A model generated the notes under the pieces. It ran no database searches and was not told where the DNA came from. It was given only the letters and a program-made list of their open reading frames with translations. 64,000 nucleotides of DNA from Colius striatus (Eukaryota > Chordata > Aves > Coliiformes > Coliidae), in NCBI RefSeq assembly GCF_028858725.1, contig NC_084763.1, positions 21,571,501-21,635,500 of the forward strand, in the 5' to 3' direction. The position numbers were made by a program, and so were the translations under genes. Positions 11,002 through 25,319 of the stretch are shown piece after piece. Position 1 is the first letter of the stretch; the number at the start of each line of letters is the position of its first letter.

Positions 11002-11840
11002 AGTATCTAAATTCATTAACTTGATGTTATTACAGTTTGATTTGGCAATGTATGCAAGTATAACCTTGTTCAAAGAGTTGCTTCAAGTTGAAGTTTGTGT
11101 TCCTCATCTTATCTGTTCCAGTACGGTTGGTTTTGCTTGAGTAGTTTGACGTTTAAAGCTTTAAAGAGTTGACAGAGTTCTAGATTTTATTAATCGTTTG
11201 CATGCTTCCCAGATAACTAACTAGAATGTTGGACTTCACATGGGAAAACCACTTTTGGTTTGTTCTGTGCATGCAGATTTTCTTCTGAGCTTTAAGGTAC
11301 AGTTTGCATGTTGCATAAGTTTTTCTGAAACCACAGTGTGACTAATACTGACCAGTTACCTCTTGCGGTCTGAAAATGGAAGCAGTTACTTGCCCGAGAG
11401 GTATTTTAAAGTTGCTCTTAATCAGTGGAATGGAAGATGTAAAGTTGTAACTCAGCTGAAGCCCTTTATGTCTTGGTTGTCTTTAGACTACCTACTCTCA
11501 ATGTGCTTATGTTAATTAATGACAGTTTATGTACTTGCAGTCTCTGAGCATCTATTAACTATTAACGTTGGGAATTTTAGGATTCTCTTACCCATATGTA
11601 ACATAAGATGTGAGAATATTATTAGCTGTACTGACTACTAGCAGAATATGCTTTTTTACTTAAAATTTTAGCAATACCTATATGTTAAAATGGTGAGAAG
11701 AAACTGCATTTCAAATATACCTTTATGTGATGCAAACTGTTAATCAAAGAATATCTGTAAGCCTATTTTAATAATTATGTAGATTTTAGTCATGTATTTT
11801 GAAACAATTAAAATAAATTTTTATTTTCACTTGGATTCTT
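11002..11840 (+). other. DAZL: DAZL 3' untranslated region (extent inferred)
   Basis: AT-rich sequence without repeats follows the stop codon. The first AATAAA with good surroundings, overlapping AATTAAAATAAA, is at 11812-11817, about 810 bases after the stop. I take cleavage to be just beyond it. Other AATAAA hexamers occur downstream (for example near 12620), so longer forms are possible. Confidence 0.55.
11812..11817 (+). terminator. DAZL: Likely DAZL polyadenylation signal AATAAA
   Basis: A canonical hexamer lies in an AT-rich context and is followed by a T-rich downstream element (tttttattttcacttgg). Confidence 0.5.
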
Positions 11841-14800
11841 GAACTTCTAGCAATGTGTTAATTTAATATTAGAGTTAATTTTAAGCTACCTTGAGAAAGA
11901 TGTGCAGCATAACAGATATTTGTTGAAGCTATTAAAGATTTATTACCCTGTACAAGAATTTCAGTTAACAAAAATTTGTAGTAACTGACTTTGTTTCCTA
12001 GTAATTAACTGTGATTTTGAAAGAAAAGAACTGCATTCATTGTCTCACACTTATGTTAGGTCCTAGTTTACTCTTCCCCTCCCAATCCACAACACCTTGG
12101 AAAGGAAATTGTACCTCAATAGATGAGGTCCTGGTATATAAGCTTGCATAGGATTGCAGGCCTTGCTTCAAATTTCCGGGTTTAGAATTAGAAGTAGTAA
12201 TGGGAGGTTAGTGAAACATGAGAACTGAGTTGCTTCCTCAGGAGGAACTGAGGATTGCTGCTTAGTGTTCTCTGGGGGAAAACCAGAAATAATTATTATA
12301 GTTTTTTGGAGCTACTTTATGCAGAATTGTAGCAATGTACTGATAGCATAAGTTGACCTGAAGAAAACCTAAAGTTGTTAACCTTTTCTGTCTTCACTAT
12401 TCCATGTCCCTAAAGGTACTGTCAAGTGTTACTGTAACATCAATGTAATATTATCATAACATCAGTGTGCTACACTTTTTCTCAGGCTGCTGTTCTGAAG
12501 ACAATAGCTTGATTTTACTTCAGTTCTGTGTTACCAACTTCTTTAAGTGGTTTTTAATAATTTTGTAATTCTTTATAATTCTTAAATAATTTTACGTGAT
12601 TAGATTCTATTATTTAAAGAATAAATCTGGAGTTTTCTGACACTTTCCTTCCTAAACAGCCTAATTGGGCAGTTAAAGCTGTGATGTCAGTTTCTTGATA
12701 AAGGTAATCATTTCCTCCCAAATGGAGATTTCATTTTGGCTTAATGTTCTAGTTGGCTTGATTGCCCTGGGATGTATTTAAAGCCTTATGCTGTAGTTGT
12801 AAGAAAATGTTGAGTGCCTGTGTGTATTTCTCATTGAAGAGTCTCAACACCAAAAGAAGAGATAAAACAGAAGATATCTACATAGAGAGCATATTTTATG
12901 TTTATTTGACCAAGTGTTACCCGTAAGACCATCTGGTAAGCAAGTTGATTGTTCAGTATGTTTGAAACTGTGGTAGTAGATATGAACTGTTCTTAAAGCC
13001 TGCTGAGAAGGCTTATCATGGTGAAATGCATAGCCCAGGCTGTATGAGTGCTGTTTATTTTCTCTTCCAATAGATGATGTTGTGCTGATTTTGTTAGGTA
13101 TTTCTCACCCGTAGGAGACTTAATTTTTTTTTTTAATTTCCATCTGGGAATCGTACATTTTGTTGCATATACCAGTAAAAGTAACAAGTTATAACTAAGA
13201 ACATGCATTTTTTTAATGTTCTTTTGAAGTACCCTATAAGCATAACACAGAAACAGTAGGTAAATCTCTTTTGTGTTGCATTCAGAAAGTTGAAACATCT
13301 GTTTTAATAGGGCTGTAGCTGAAGGCATCTTCAAAATAGGTGCACAACTGGAACTTCTTGCAAATTTGTACTTCTTGTATTGTGTTGTCAAATCGGTGGA
13401 CTCTCTGAATTGTTTTTAAACTATTAGGCAGTGGTGAGTTCTTGTGAGTCTTCCTTTGCACGCATGCTTTTGAGTACATGCGTGCTTTTGAGTCCCACAG
13501 ACAATGTAAGTCTTGAAATAGTTAGCTTTTTGTTAAAAGAATTGTTTTGACAGGCTAGAAGAATAAAATGCTTACATTGGTGTTAGAGCCATGACACTGG
13601 TTTATTTTATGGTTCTTGCCTCAAATGTCCCAGTGAGCTGTTTAATGCAGTGGCCTTTTCATCTTCTTTTAACAAGCTTTTCCACCTGACAGAATTATTC
13701 TTGGAATGAGACAGCCAGCCAGATGGTATTCTTGGGTCTCTATTAGAATTATTTTTTGGCACCGACATGAATTTCCTGTCAAAAGAGAAGTATTTTTCCT
13801 TTTATAGGTATTTTGTGTGCTAAATCAAAATGCTAAATTGTATCTTACATAAAGGGGATTGGTCAAAAACGAAAGGATTTTCCTTTAATTGTTCCATAAG
13901 GTTTTGTTTTACATGCCTTAATGGAAGAGATATTTAAAGTTCTATATCATGTATATGGTCCATATTCTTTGTATGTAATGTCTTGGTGAATTAGTATGTT
14001 AGGATAGATGTATAACTTAAAATCCTTGCTCAGCCACTCTGTGTAGCTGCAAAAGTAAAAAAAGGCGATCCAGGGTATAAAGAGTTAAGTATCAGGGCTC
14101 TTCAGATGAAACAGCTATCAAGAGAAGCTTGGAAGGAAGGCACTAGATGAATTTACAGAGGCCTTTGTATCGTCTGTATGACTGTTGTGACTTTAGCTAC
14201 TGTGAATAAATGGAAAATTTGTTTCCAGTATTGTTAACTTCTGCATACTTGATGCTCAAGACAAATATTCAAAAGGATTGTTCATCCTTTCAGCTTAAGA
14301 TTGGAAGGCTTGGAGTATAGTAGTGAGGAGGACAGGCAACTGCAAAACCTCTGGATACATAGTCCAGTAGAAATGTATGCTGCAGTTGCCTGCTAATTTT
14401 CTGATACAGTGGAACACTAGAGGTACTGCTTGTAAGGCAGTACTTACAGGTCTGTAACATTCCTCTCTTTAGGGGATGTGTGTGAAATCATATGCTCTAA
14501 GCTAGTTGGTACTCCTGTAAGTTGTGTTCAAATTTCAGTGTGTTTAAACTATCTGATAAGGAGGCTGCTTTCCTGTGTACATTTTCTGTCTTTGAATTTA
14601 GAAGAAAAATATTTTGAGTAGTGCCCTTTTTTCTAGAACAAGCTTAACCAAATGATTTTCTTATTTTTTACTGATTCCTTTATAACACTGAATGACTGTT
14701 GAAGGAATTCTTAAAGTTTAGGTTTTCCTGGAACAATTCAGGACTAAAACCAGTAGTGAAGAGGTTGTTTGCTTGTTTGGTGCTTAGAAGTGTAAAATGT

Positions 14801-15127
14801 TTTGGCCTGTACCAGTTCAGAAGGTCAGACATGCATGGCTGAGCTCTAGATCTATCCAGTTCTTGTCTGTAAGCCCCCTTCAAATTGAATGTAGAAAGTG
14901 GTTAAATGATTAAACCAGTGTTAGTGGCTCCTGTGCGTTTTAACAAGCAAGATAAATTATGTTTTTTTTAAAAAACATGCAACAAGGATTCTGCATGCAC
15001 ATGGTGAAGTAATTTCTTAGGAACTTGCTTGGAATTTGAATGGGTTCACATTTCTGCCTCTCACTTTTGGGAGGATATTAAGGCACATAATAGAATATGC
15101 ACTATTAGAGGCCATATATATATATAT
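11841..15127. other. Intergenic, no recognisable element
   Basis: This is AT-rich unique sequence between the DAZL 3' end and the palindromic repeat. Short open frames (for example 12993-13391 on the minus strand) show no family motif. Confidence 0.5.
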
Positions 15128-15161
15128 AAAAGGAAGATATTCTAGTAAGGGTATGTTAAAG

Positions 15162-15211
<50 letters not shown>

Positions 15212-15325
15212 CTTTAACATACCCTTACTAGAATATCTTCCAGTAAGGGTATGTTAAAGCTTATATATATATATATATATATATATATAAGCTTTAACAT
15301 ACCCTTACTAGAATATCTTCCTTTT
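15128..15325. repeat. Tandemly duplicated palindrome around AT dinucleotide repeats
   Basis: A 37-base arm (15128-15164) ending in gtatgttaaagctt is followed by (AT)22 at 15165-15208 and then by its inverted copy (15209-15241). A 21-base partial left arm (15242-15262) follows directly, then (AT)13 at 15263-15288, and the full 37-base inverted arm again (15289-15325). The hairpin unit is therefore present twice in tandem (15144-15241 and 15242-15321). The arms match exactly as read, and the copies differ only in AT length. A further AT run lies just upstream at 15114-15127. Confidence 0.95.
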
Positions 15326-18300
15326 TCCTATCTTGTCTACTGTTTTTAGTTGCTGGGAGAAATTCCTCCTCAGACTTGGTAGGATTTGTGGGATGATACC
15401 CTGTTGTACTGAGCAACTGCTTTGTGATTTGCAGGTAGGTTACAAGTCCACTACAGACATTTGCACTGTAGCTATTAGAGGGCTCTCACACTTGATGCTA
15501 CGTAAAGGTCTTCTTAACTAAAGTATATGTCAAATACTAATTAAGCTAAAACATCACTGGTCAAGGGGTGTGTGTATATATAGCTTAGAGACAGAACCTT
15601 ACATTGTGAATAATATTTCCCTTATGTTAACTACCTTTATTTTGAGCAAATGTGTTTAATCTGTTACAGACTAAAGATGGAATTCACTTTTGTAGCATTT
15701 CTTTTCACATACCTTTTAATACTTCAGTGTCATCAATGTGGATGAATTATAAAAATCATACAGTAAGATGTGTTTTGCAGCCACCTAGGTTCTATTTCTG
15801 TGTGTTAATCTTCACACTGTGATGGACCCAGCTGTGCAGTACACTTTCTACAGGGAATGGTACCAGTTGCCATGACAGCATACAGCTACCTACTGGTGAC
15901 AAAATAATAGCATGTGACTTTTGGTAATTGCCACAATGTAATTTAGTCGTCAGCCAGCAGGTGGGGCATTAAGCTAACAAAAACCTACCAAATATTGTAA
16001 TTGAAAATAGTTTCTCTTGTGGAACACTGCAGCCTATCTTTTTTACAAAAAAAGCTGTCCATTGCAGAGTGTAACTGTTGTTACTGTACACTAATCAATT
16101 TCTGCAATACAAAATAGAGCTGTAAAACACCCTGTATATTACCAGACGTTATGTTACAATGCAAGATAGGTTTGGCAGAAAGGCAGGGTATGTTACCAGG
16201 CTTGACAGCTGGTTCTGAGTATGTTGTCAGTACAGACCTGGGCACTCTGTAGGGAAACAGGACAGGCAAGTGTGAACCACCAGTATATTTCATAGCTAAA
16301 AAATTCCTATTAGGTTCTTTGTAACTCTCTTCAGTTCATTTGTATAGTGCTTACAAATCAAATACGTAAATGAACCTGACAATTTCAAAGGACTATCAGC
16401 CAGAAAAGGCTTTCGTGGTCTTGCCTTTCTGTTATCTAGTTTCTTCTACAATCCAGAGAATTTGAAGGGGAAAGAAAAAACCTGTCTTGATACTTGGTGT
16501 ATTCTGAACATACTCATTTAGCCTTCTTTTCTGTTCCCTTTTTTGTAGAGGTAGGATTGAAATGAGTAAGAACATGGACCACTTCTTTAAATATTCTGGA
16601 TATCTTTTTTTCTAAATGGCACTTCTTAATTGGCAATGGCTAGGAACTTGGCTGTGTGGCTTACCTTTGCTATTAGTGCTTAATGCTACCTGCTGTGTTC
16701 AATGTTTCCTGTGACCAGACACCTCCAGGTTGGTTGGAAGGGAGGATATTATCTGGAAGAAATTGCGTATCACTTAATTTTCTGTTGCTGTGTCTACTTC
16801 CCCTAGGGAATTATAGGCTTTCTGAAATGTTTGCTTTCTTGAGTGACATTTTTCCCATAGAAATTATGTTTTATGACAGAGTATTATGAAGCCAGTGGTT
16901 ATCAGACTAACAAAAAAGAGTTGGAGTTCACTTATTTGCTTATCTCGTTACTGTAGAAGCACCACCGAAGAAGCTGAAACTAATGTGGTATTGTTCTGTG
17001 AAGTTTGTGTTTGGTGGTGTTGTAGTACAGAACTACTATACTTGCCCAGATCAAGGTTTGTCTAGTTCAATATTGTAGGATATTACTGGAAACATGTCAA
17101 TAAATGAAAAATTAAAAAGGCAAGCATCCTCAGGATGTGCTCAGCTTCTAGTAGATTGTGTCAGGTTCTTTGAGCTTTTCTTTAGTTTTCCTTTTGGTGC
17201 ATATTGAATGGATAGCAAGGTGAGCTGTACTACCAGAGTATTTTGCTACAATGTCATAGAATGCAGTTATAAATTTGCCATAAGAGTCCAATGTGTTTTA
17301 ATCCATGTCTTTATGGACTTAATAATGCTTTAACCAAAGTAACAATCCATTAACCTGCAACAAAGCTGATAACTTAAAAATAAAAGAAAATATGACATTA
17401 ACTTCTTTCATGGACTGTAAGGATTCTTCAACAGATTTTCTGTCATGCTCAGGGTTCTGAAAATAATTAAGTTCTTTATAAAAAACATCAACTCAGTGAT
17501 GGGACTGCTAAAAAAACCAGTAGTAGATGATGTGATGTATTTATACCTAGAACTCTCCAGAAGTACGCAGTATTTGTTGTGAATATGGTAATTTTCAAAT
17601 GCTGTATGTACGTGCTACCTAACCAGCTGAAAATACCCTGTATGCAGAATTAGAAGCAGCTCCTGAAGCCACAGGTTTTGTCAAGACAAATTCAGGGAAG
17701 TTCAGTGTATATGATAAGTGTTATCTGAAGACGGCTCTTGTAACAAATGTAGGGGAACATATAGTTAATGTTGACTCTGCATCCTTAAGTGTTTTGAGTT
17801 CTTGGTGACAGATCCTGTTATAGCTACCAGAGTGGTCTCTTAATTCAAGTGGCAGGGGTCTGTGTTTTGGCAGCAGATAACATCTCAAACCAACTTGCTT
17901 GGCTTGTAATGTGCAGCATCAGAAACTACAAAACTCTTATTTCTGTATCTGTTCTGTTCTATGTGTGCAAGTGAAGGATGGAACAGTTCTATTATAGTGC
18001 TACTAATTCTTTTGGAAAGAATCCTTTTATCTTGGAAAGCAGAAGTCTCAAACCTAATTTGAAACAGAATTCTGATGTGGTTTAAGTACAGGGGCAGTTA
18101 GGAGGATTTTACTGAAGTGTCTGTTCAATGCCTCTTGCAAGGCACTGTGGGAAACATACATGATTGTTGTCTTGCATTACTTGAGAGCAAAGTTCACTTG
18201 CTTTGGTCTGATTTAAATAACATTGAGATAAACTTCAGTCTCTTTGAACTGTTAAGAAATTTGAGAACTTGATTTTTGTGGTAATTGAGTCTTACTACCT

Positions 18301-21300
18301 ACTCTTCAAGCCTGTGTATTCTACTTAATACCTAATGATAAGGTGGAATTAGCAGGGAAAATGGAGTTGATGTCACTGGTCGCTAGTGCCACTAGTGATT
18401 TGGTACTGTACTTGTTACCTGTGACAGCAAGGATATACTTTAAATATGCAGTACTGTAAGATCAAGGATTAAACTTAATGTTTTCATTTTTGAAGTATTG
18501 TTCCCCAAGTGTGGGACATAGTAGAGTAAGATTTCTAAAGAGTTGCAGCAGATTTCATACCTTATCCCAGAAAACTAAAATAGTGCAGAAAATACCAGCT
18601 TTTGCTGGTACAATAAAATAGTCAAGCAAAATTTTGGTTTATTAGTGTACCAATAACATCAAATTTAGGTTTCTGTATCTGTATGGAAATGCTAATGAGT
18701 GTAGAGTTCACTTTACTGTGTTCAGATGCTGATCACTTCATTAATTTGTCATGTGTTCAATCACTTTCATTATGGAAATGCCTAGATCAGTGTGGTTTTT
18801 GTAGTTTACAATATCTGAAGCTAGTGTGTAGCCTCTTTACTCTCTTGATAACTGAATCCTTGGAGAGGTCTAGTCCTGTTCTGACCTGTTACTTCTAGTT
18901 AGAACTAGATTAGAATGTGATTTTTTGATACCTGTTCCTTTGTACTACTGCTTCTTCGGAGTTTGGGTTAGATTGTGGTCCTTGTTCATGCTCTTTTGTC
19001 AAGCTTTAGCTTATTAGCTTTATGTGATCCAATTAATGATTGAAGATACCTGAAGAGTATCTTGAACTCTGTACTGTGGAAGGTAAAACACTGTTTAAAG
19101 GCTCTTAGGTCTGAGTAGTTTGAAGAAAATATAGAGGTAGGGTAGTGAAGGCCAAGGTGATACTTCTAGTGTATAAAACCTCTTAATGCATTCAGAATAC
19201 ACAGTTCATGTACAGCATAGTTTGAGATCCAAAGTTTGAGGAAAGGATTAATTTACAATTTTTTCAGTGTTATTAATTTTAAAATATTTTAATACTTTAA
19301 CAGGACAGTTATAAAAAATAGAATTGTTAACAAAGATTACGCAACATCAGTGACTTTGTTTTCAGGCTAGCTTGGAGATAGTCTACTGTGTATCCATAAC
19401 TTCAGTTTGCCATATTTGACAATGATTTTATTTAGCGTGGTAGAGCTAAGTCAGTTTTCACTTGCAGATCAGGAGTCTGTATAACTTTTACTATTCTATC
19501 AGAATACTACTTTAGCTGAGCCAAGCGAGTTTCTAATTATTGGAGGTGTGGCTGTGCATTTTAAACTATCACAACATGAGCAAATCTTTTCCTCATACTG
19601 GCTGATAAAGATCTTGACTATAAAGGAGGATTTCCAGGTTTTAGTATTTAGATTCTCTTTTGCCACAAACTGATAGCTGATTGAAGTTCTTCAGCTTTTC
19701 ATCCTGATTTCATTATGTGTGCAGATAGTTCCAAGGATGCTGAGTGTTAGGGTGTATTCACTGACTACCTAGAGTTGGGCACTATTTGCCACTTACATCA
19801 CTATGATATGATTTACCTTACACTGGATGTGTTGGGTACTCGTTTAACTGTACAACCTTATCAAAGCTTGCTTTAATGTATTGACAATACTGCATTTCTG
19901 AGCTGCTGGCTAGAGCGTAAACCACTTGACATACCACAGTGTGTTGTCATGTGGTTCATTCTTGTAATAATGTTCCCTAGGAAGTAGAGTTAGATCTCTC
20001 CTGTGCATCTGTTGAAGCTACTACAGATCTGTTTGTGGCTAAAAAGCCTTACATATCTTCAGTTAACTTGTAGGAAAATCTCTGATAACAAATGTGCAGT
20101 TGCTTAAAATTTGATGTTATCCTGCTTTACCAGAGCTCAGAGGCCTGAGGGCCGTGTAAAGGATTATGGTTGCCATGGGGTGTATTTTTTTTACTAGTTA
20201 TAACAGGTCAAAGTGTTGAAGCTTTTAAATACGTGATTTTTGAAGTGAGAGAAGTATTCCTTGAGTAGATAGTCTTAGATTGTGATACTGCTTTTAACTT
20301 GATTGACTTGGATGATATGAATTCTATTGTAAGTTCCGAAACTAAGCTGCTTTTACTTTGTCCTTTCACTGTCCAGAAATACTTTTCTCTGTAGGTTGAG
20401 GAACTCTAGTTAGCAAATGTACCAATTTTCAGATTGTCAAGTACTGAATTTCCTGAGACTAACTATGTAGTATTTATGCAGATGGAAATAAGGGAAACTT
20501 TCCGTAAGTTATTACCAATAAGGCTGGAGTCAAGTGCTCAACCTTAAGACAGTGACCCAATCTTGTTTCACATGGTCTAGTCACTGTTTGTGCCATTGGC
20601 TCAGCTAGGCTGCAGCAAATTTGTGGAATGTAGCCAATCCTTTGACTATAAAGGTAATACTGTTTCAACACTTACTAAAAATTTCATTTTGCTTTGTTGA
20701 AAGTGCCTGCTTATCTAGTTCTTCAGATTAGTGAAATGTATTCAGTTGAGAATCTCAATTGACCTCATTAGCTGGGCACCAGCTATCTGGTGGGTAGATA
20801 TCTTAAAACATCAAAAGTTTTGAGAACTACTTTCTCTTACATATTAATTAGCTTGATGTAATGGAGAAATTAAAAATCACGTTGGTTATAGTACTCTATG
20901 GAATGTTCAAGAAAGAGGTGTGTGTGACTATGTAATACATTGCTCATGGTACTGAGTGCAAAGAAGAGAAAAAGCAGATAATCTATCTCTTTCAGTAATC
21001 AGTGTTTCTTGCTGACATTAAGACCTACTTAGCCTTCTGTGCTGGCTTATAACTAGCTGATGTTTTACACGGGGCTGTCACTTGCAGGCTTCTGAAGCGC
21101 CTTACAGAAATCAATAAAACTCAATTTTTTATTTCTGAGAGCAGAGATAAAAGAAAACTTGTGTAATATCTGACACAGGTCATAGTTTCTCTAGTCCTAG
21201 GTTAGGTTGGCCCTTCTGAGAGAGAAAACATGGCTACTGTTTTGATCACCAAGAGCAAGAGCTGCTTTAGTGCCAACTTGATGCAGCAGTAAATCTTGTT

Positions 21301-23402
21301 CTCTGGCTCAGTCTTTTTATATAGAATAATTTTGGGGCATATCCCTTCTGTTTCTGAAGGTTCTTCTGCAACTTAACCAAAATTTTTAATGAAGTGAGAA
21401 TGTGAATCTGTCAGCTGTGTACTGAAAGAGTAAAGAAAAGTAAAATAAGGATTAATTAAATTGTCAGTAATTATCAAATGGAGCCCTTACTTTCCTCCTA
21501 CGTAGGCATATCCTATCAGATAGTGGTTAAGTCAAAATATGTGCATGTAATGTTACATAATTTTGTGTGATCTTCAAAAGTCTGTGGCCATAACCATATT
21601 TTAAATTCCAGGACTATAGAAACCAGCTTTCAGAAAGCTTCCAAAATACAAAATTGACCATTAATAACTATCCTTTGCACCTCTCTAGTTGTTGCCTACG
21701 CATGAACAATAGAAGCACTTAATGTAAAAATATAGAAAAATGTCCTTGGCCATTAACATGCTGCAGTGGTAAGACTCATATTTAAGTGCTCTTCTTTCAA
21801 AATAAAATGAGCTATTTTAATAACTAGTTGAGCTAAAATTGTGACCCAGACTCGGTACATAAGTGTACATAGGCTGCTTCCTTCTGAAACTCCGGAAAGG
21901 TAAAAGTCGCTGTTGTATCTGAGCGTATTGTCTGCGGCTGCTGAGGCAAAAAACGTTTTACCACCACCAGCAGCAACAGGGGACTAATCTGATTCTCTTT
22001 AGCAGCAGTATAGGCCTGATTTCTCCATAGCTTTCGGTTCTGTCTTGGTTTCTTCTATGACTTGGAGGCACATTTCCTGGCGTTTCTGAGAAGCTATTAG
22101 TTCTGAATAACACCTGATGAAGTAATTCCTTTGTGACATGAAAACAGTTCATTAAAAGACATTTGAGTTTTATCGCATCACCTCCTTGTCTTGAATTCTT
22201 CAGCCCATTGACTCAAAGCTGTTAAGAAGTAGAAGGTATTGAAGATGTTGAGAGTGCAAGAGCCTTGGAAGAAACCAAATCAGAACCAGACATGGGTCAG
22301 GCAGCTAAAATTGCTTTCTTGGATCTACCATAATGGCAAGTTGCATTGCACCGAGGAATTGTGCAAAACTAAAAAGAATGGTTTTCCCTGGCAATCCTGT
22401 CAGTTCATACCAAATGGAAATGGGAAACAGGAGTACAGGGTAAGTGATGTATCTGGCATTGCTAAGACAGATGTGCTCTCTGCTACAATCCTCTTGAATA
22501 CGAACTGGAAATCAAAAGGGTGATTTATCAACAAATTAGAGAAGTCTGATCCTTGAAGAGTAAGACGTTTCATAGCAGTTTGCATTGGTGATCTGTAACT
22601 AACAATAAATGACAAATATGTTAATTGACTTGTCTACCTCAAATGAAGTCCAGTTTTCCCTCATTTTGGCTTTGACTTAATGTTAGTATGCTTTTGCAGA
22701 GTGGTAGGTAAATAACAAAGCTAACTTTCTTCACTGATGTTACTTCTGATTAACCAAACATAGAAAACTTAGGTTTTGCTGAATCCTGTTCAATGTGATG
22801 TTGCAAGTCTGCTTTTTTACTGGAAACAAATTTTGTTCTAAATTAGCTTTAAGTATTTCTCATACCTCTGAAAACTAGAGAAATGGGATGTGGTTAATGG
22901 GAATACTGGAGTTTGTTTGTGGTGAAATTAACTGTAACTGGCATTACAGTGAGTTTTATCCAAAAAACCCAGATGGCTTACACTTAATCTGAATCTTTAA
23001 GTAGTTGTTCAAATAATGCTTGGAATAACCAAGCGAGGGGTTGTCTAGTGAAATAACTAGAAATGCTGTGCATGAGAGAAATGCTGCACATGTGATTTCT
23101 CAGTGTTTTTCACATTGAGTAATCTTTTTTACGTATGCCAAAATAAGAACAGCTACTTGGTAAAGCAGAATTCTTCAGTGCTCTACCAGTAGCAATTTAC
23201 ACCTGCATTGAACTTGCCTTACCTATCTGCACCCAGCACTACAAAGTGTGAATAGACAATGTGGTCACTCCTGCTTGTTATATAGGAGGTTGTAGAGCCC
23301 TGTGCTGCTAAATGTGTGGGTTTACAAGAGCAGTTACACTGGCTAGAAACAAATAGAAATGAAATGCATCAAAGCACTTTTGATCTCATAAGGTAAACTA
23401 AC
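15326..23402. other. Intergenic, mostly featureless
   Basis: This is about 8 kb of AT-rich sequence with no transposon, RNA gene or coding exon that I can recognise. A CpG-bearing stretch around 21850-21960 is listed among the findings. Confidence 0.5.
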
Positions 23403-23530
23403 ATTGGAGGTCTTCAAGACCCACCTGGACATGTTCCTATGTGACCTGATCTAGGTGAACCTGCTTCTGCAGGAGGGTTGGACTAGATGATCTCTAAAGA
23501 TCTCTTCCAACCATACCATTCTATGACTCC
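23403..23530 (+). mobile_element. Short CR1 3' tail
   Basis: This is about 128 bp from the CR1 3' end. It has 'ggaggtcttcaagaccc', 'gacctgatctaggtgaacct', 'ggttggactagatgatctc' and the terminal 'accattctatgac'. It belongs to the 3' type with 'cctgcttctgcag'. It is strongly 5'-truncated. Confidence 0.9.
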
Positions 23531-25319
23531 CTAACGGGATGCCTGGGGGCAACATCTTACTGTTGATTAAAGCAATAAGGTCTTTCAGTTTGGTTAGAGC
23601 AGTATTTTTCTATTTAATTGCCAAGTCACTTGTGTGTGGCAGTTTCTTCTGAGAGGAGTGTGTGTATACTTATGCATTTATGTATATGTAAAAATAGTAA
23701 CTCTGAAATGTCTAGGATGCTTGTTTAGATAAAGTTCATCAGATTTCTCACGGGAAGAACATTGCCTCTTTCAGAGGACTACATGAAATATCTGTTAGTC
23801 ACAATGACTGCTAGATCACATCAAAGGAAATCTGTACCAAACTGGTTCTCAAAGAAGCAAATAATACCCAGATATGGGAATACTGCATATTTTAAAATGA
23901 AAATTTGAACACTAGAGCCATAGTGGAATTCTGAAAGTGTCATGGTGGTTGTCTTAGATGCAGTACTTTAGGTGTACAGCACCAACTTGGATTGTATGCT
24001 GTGCTTGAACTTACGTGCCTTGATACCAGGCACTTGAAGCATCTTTTGTCTTCTAAAGTTTTGATGTAGGAAGATATAAATAGGGATACTAGGGGTATCC
24101 TGTCCTGGCTGTTAGTCTGGTGTTTCTCTAATATACTGGAGTTGGAGAAAAACACTTTCATTTAAAAAATCTTATGGAGCAACATTTTAGTTAAAATTTC
24201 TCTCAAACATGCAGAAATATCTTAATGGATTGTGTATTTAACATGGGACTAGAAAAATTTCAGGTTGAAATTGGTGCTTCAAAATACCTCATATCTGATT
24301 GGCTCTGAGTTGCAGACAGGTGAGATAGTTCCTGACTGAAGTGAGCAGTGGAAGGGTGGTTTGTAGTGCTTGGATCTGTGCTATGTGACCCCTGTAAACA
24401 TTAATTTGAAACACTTTTCACCTGTACAGGACTGCTCCTTCATAGTAACCTGTGATCATCCAGGAATCTTATTTCTTTAGTGCTGATGTCCCTTTTCATG
24501 TCCAAGAAGACTTTTCACTAGTGAAAGTGAAACATCTTTTTTTCAGTTCAGCTCCTGAGGCCTAGATGGTGCTGGCAAGGTCTGGTGCCCAGGATGCTCC
24601 TTCTAGAATCATCCATGACCTGGTATGTTTGTAACTGAGGGAAAGCTGCACTTACTGCACACTTGGTAATCCTTTACCATATGCTTTTAACAGTAGTATC
24701 AGAAAAACAGCTCAATTATATGGCACCCTGATGTGAGTGCATGCTGTTTTCTCACACAGTTGGAAAGCCAGAGTAACAAAGTGGAGGAAAAATGATGAAG
24801 GACAAGGAAAGAGGAAAAACTGTAAATAATGGGGGTTGAAGTAACCACAGCAAGAAATAAGGAAAGGAGATTAAGTTCCCATCCAAAATGCATTGCTAGT
24901 GTTGCTTCATAGTCAGCACTGGTAAAGAAATAACTTTCCTCACTTGCCCTGTTTTGATGTTATGCTTTTAAATGCTGACTACTAGCTAATGTTGATAGTT
25001 GGGCTTAAAGAGAACTTCAGTGTGGAATGGGGAAATTTTCTTGTTCCTTGATGGATACTTGAAAATGGGAAGAGTACTTCCAAATCTGTTTTCACCTATC
25101 ACAGTATCAGTCTTCAGTTTCTAACTGCAGAATATTTCTGTATTTAAGTGCTAATGTATTGTCTGTTTATATGTTTTTACATAATTCAAATTATGTAAGT
25201 CTCCCATTCCTACACAGTACGGAGAGAGTCTTAAATGGATAAAGTGTAGCAAATGCATCTGCTGGGCACAAGGGCTTCAAGCGGTTTCAGTATTAATTAA
25301 GGGTGTTTGTAAGAGTTGC
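23531..25319. other. Intergenic, no recognisable element
   Basis: This is unique AT-rich sequence. I see no exon or transposon. Confidence 0.5.

Noticed and set aside
15017..15257. Open frames full of Ile-Tyr repeats on both strands
   Set aside because: They are translations of the AT dinucleotide repeat within the palindrome.
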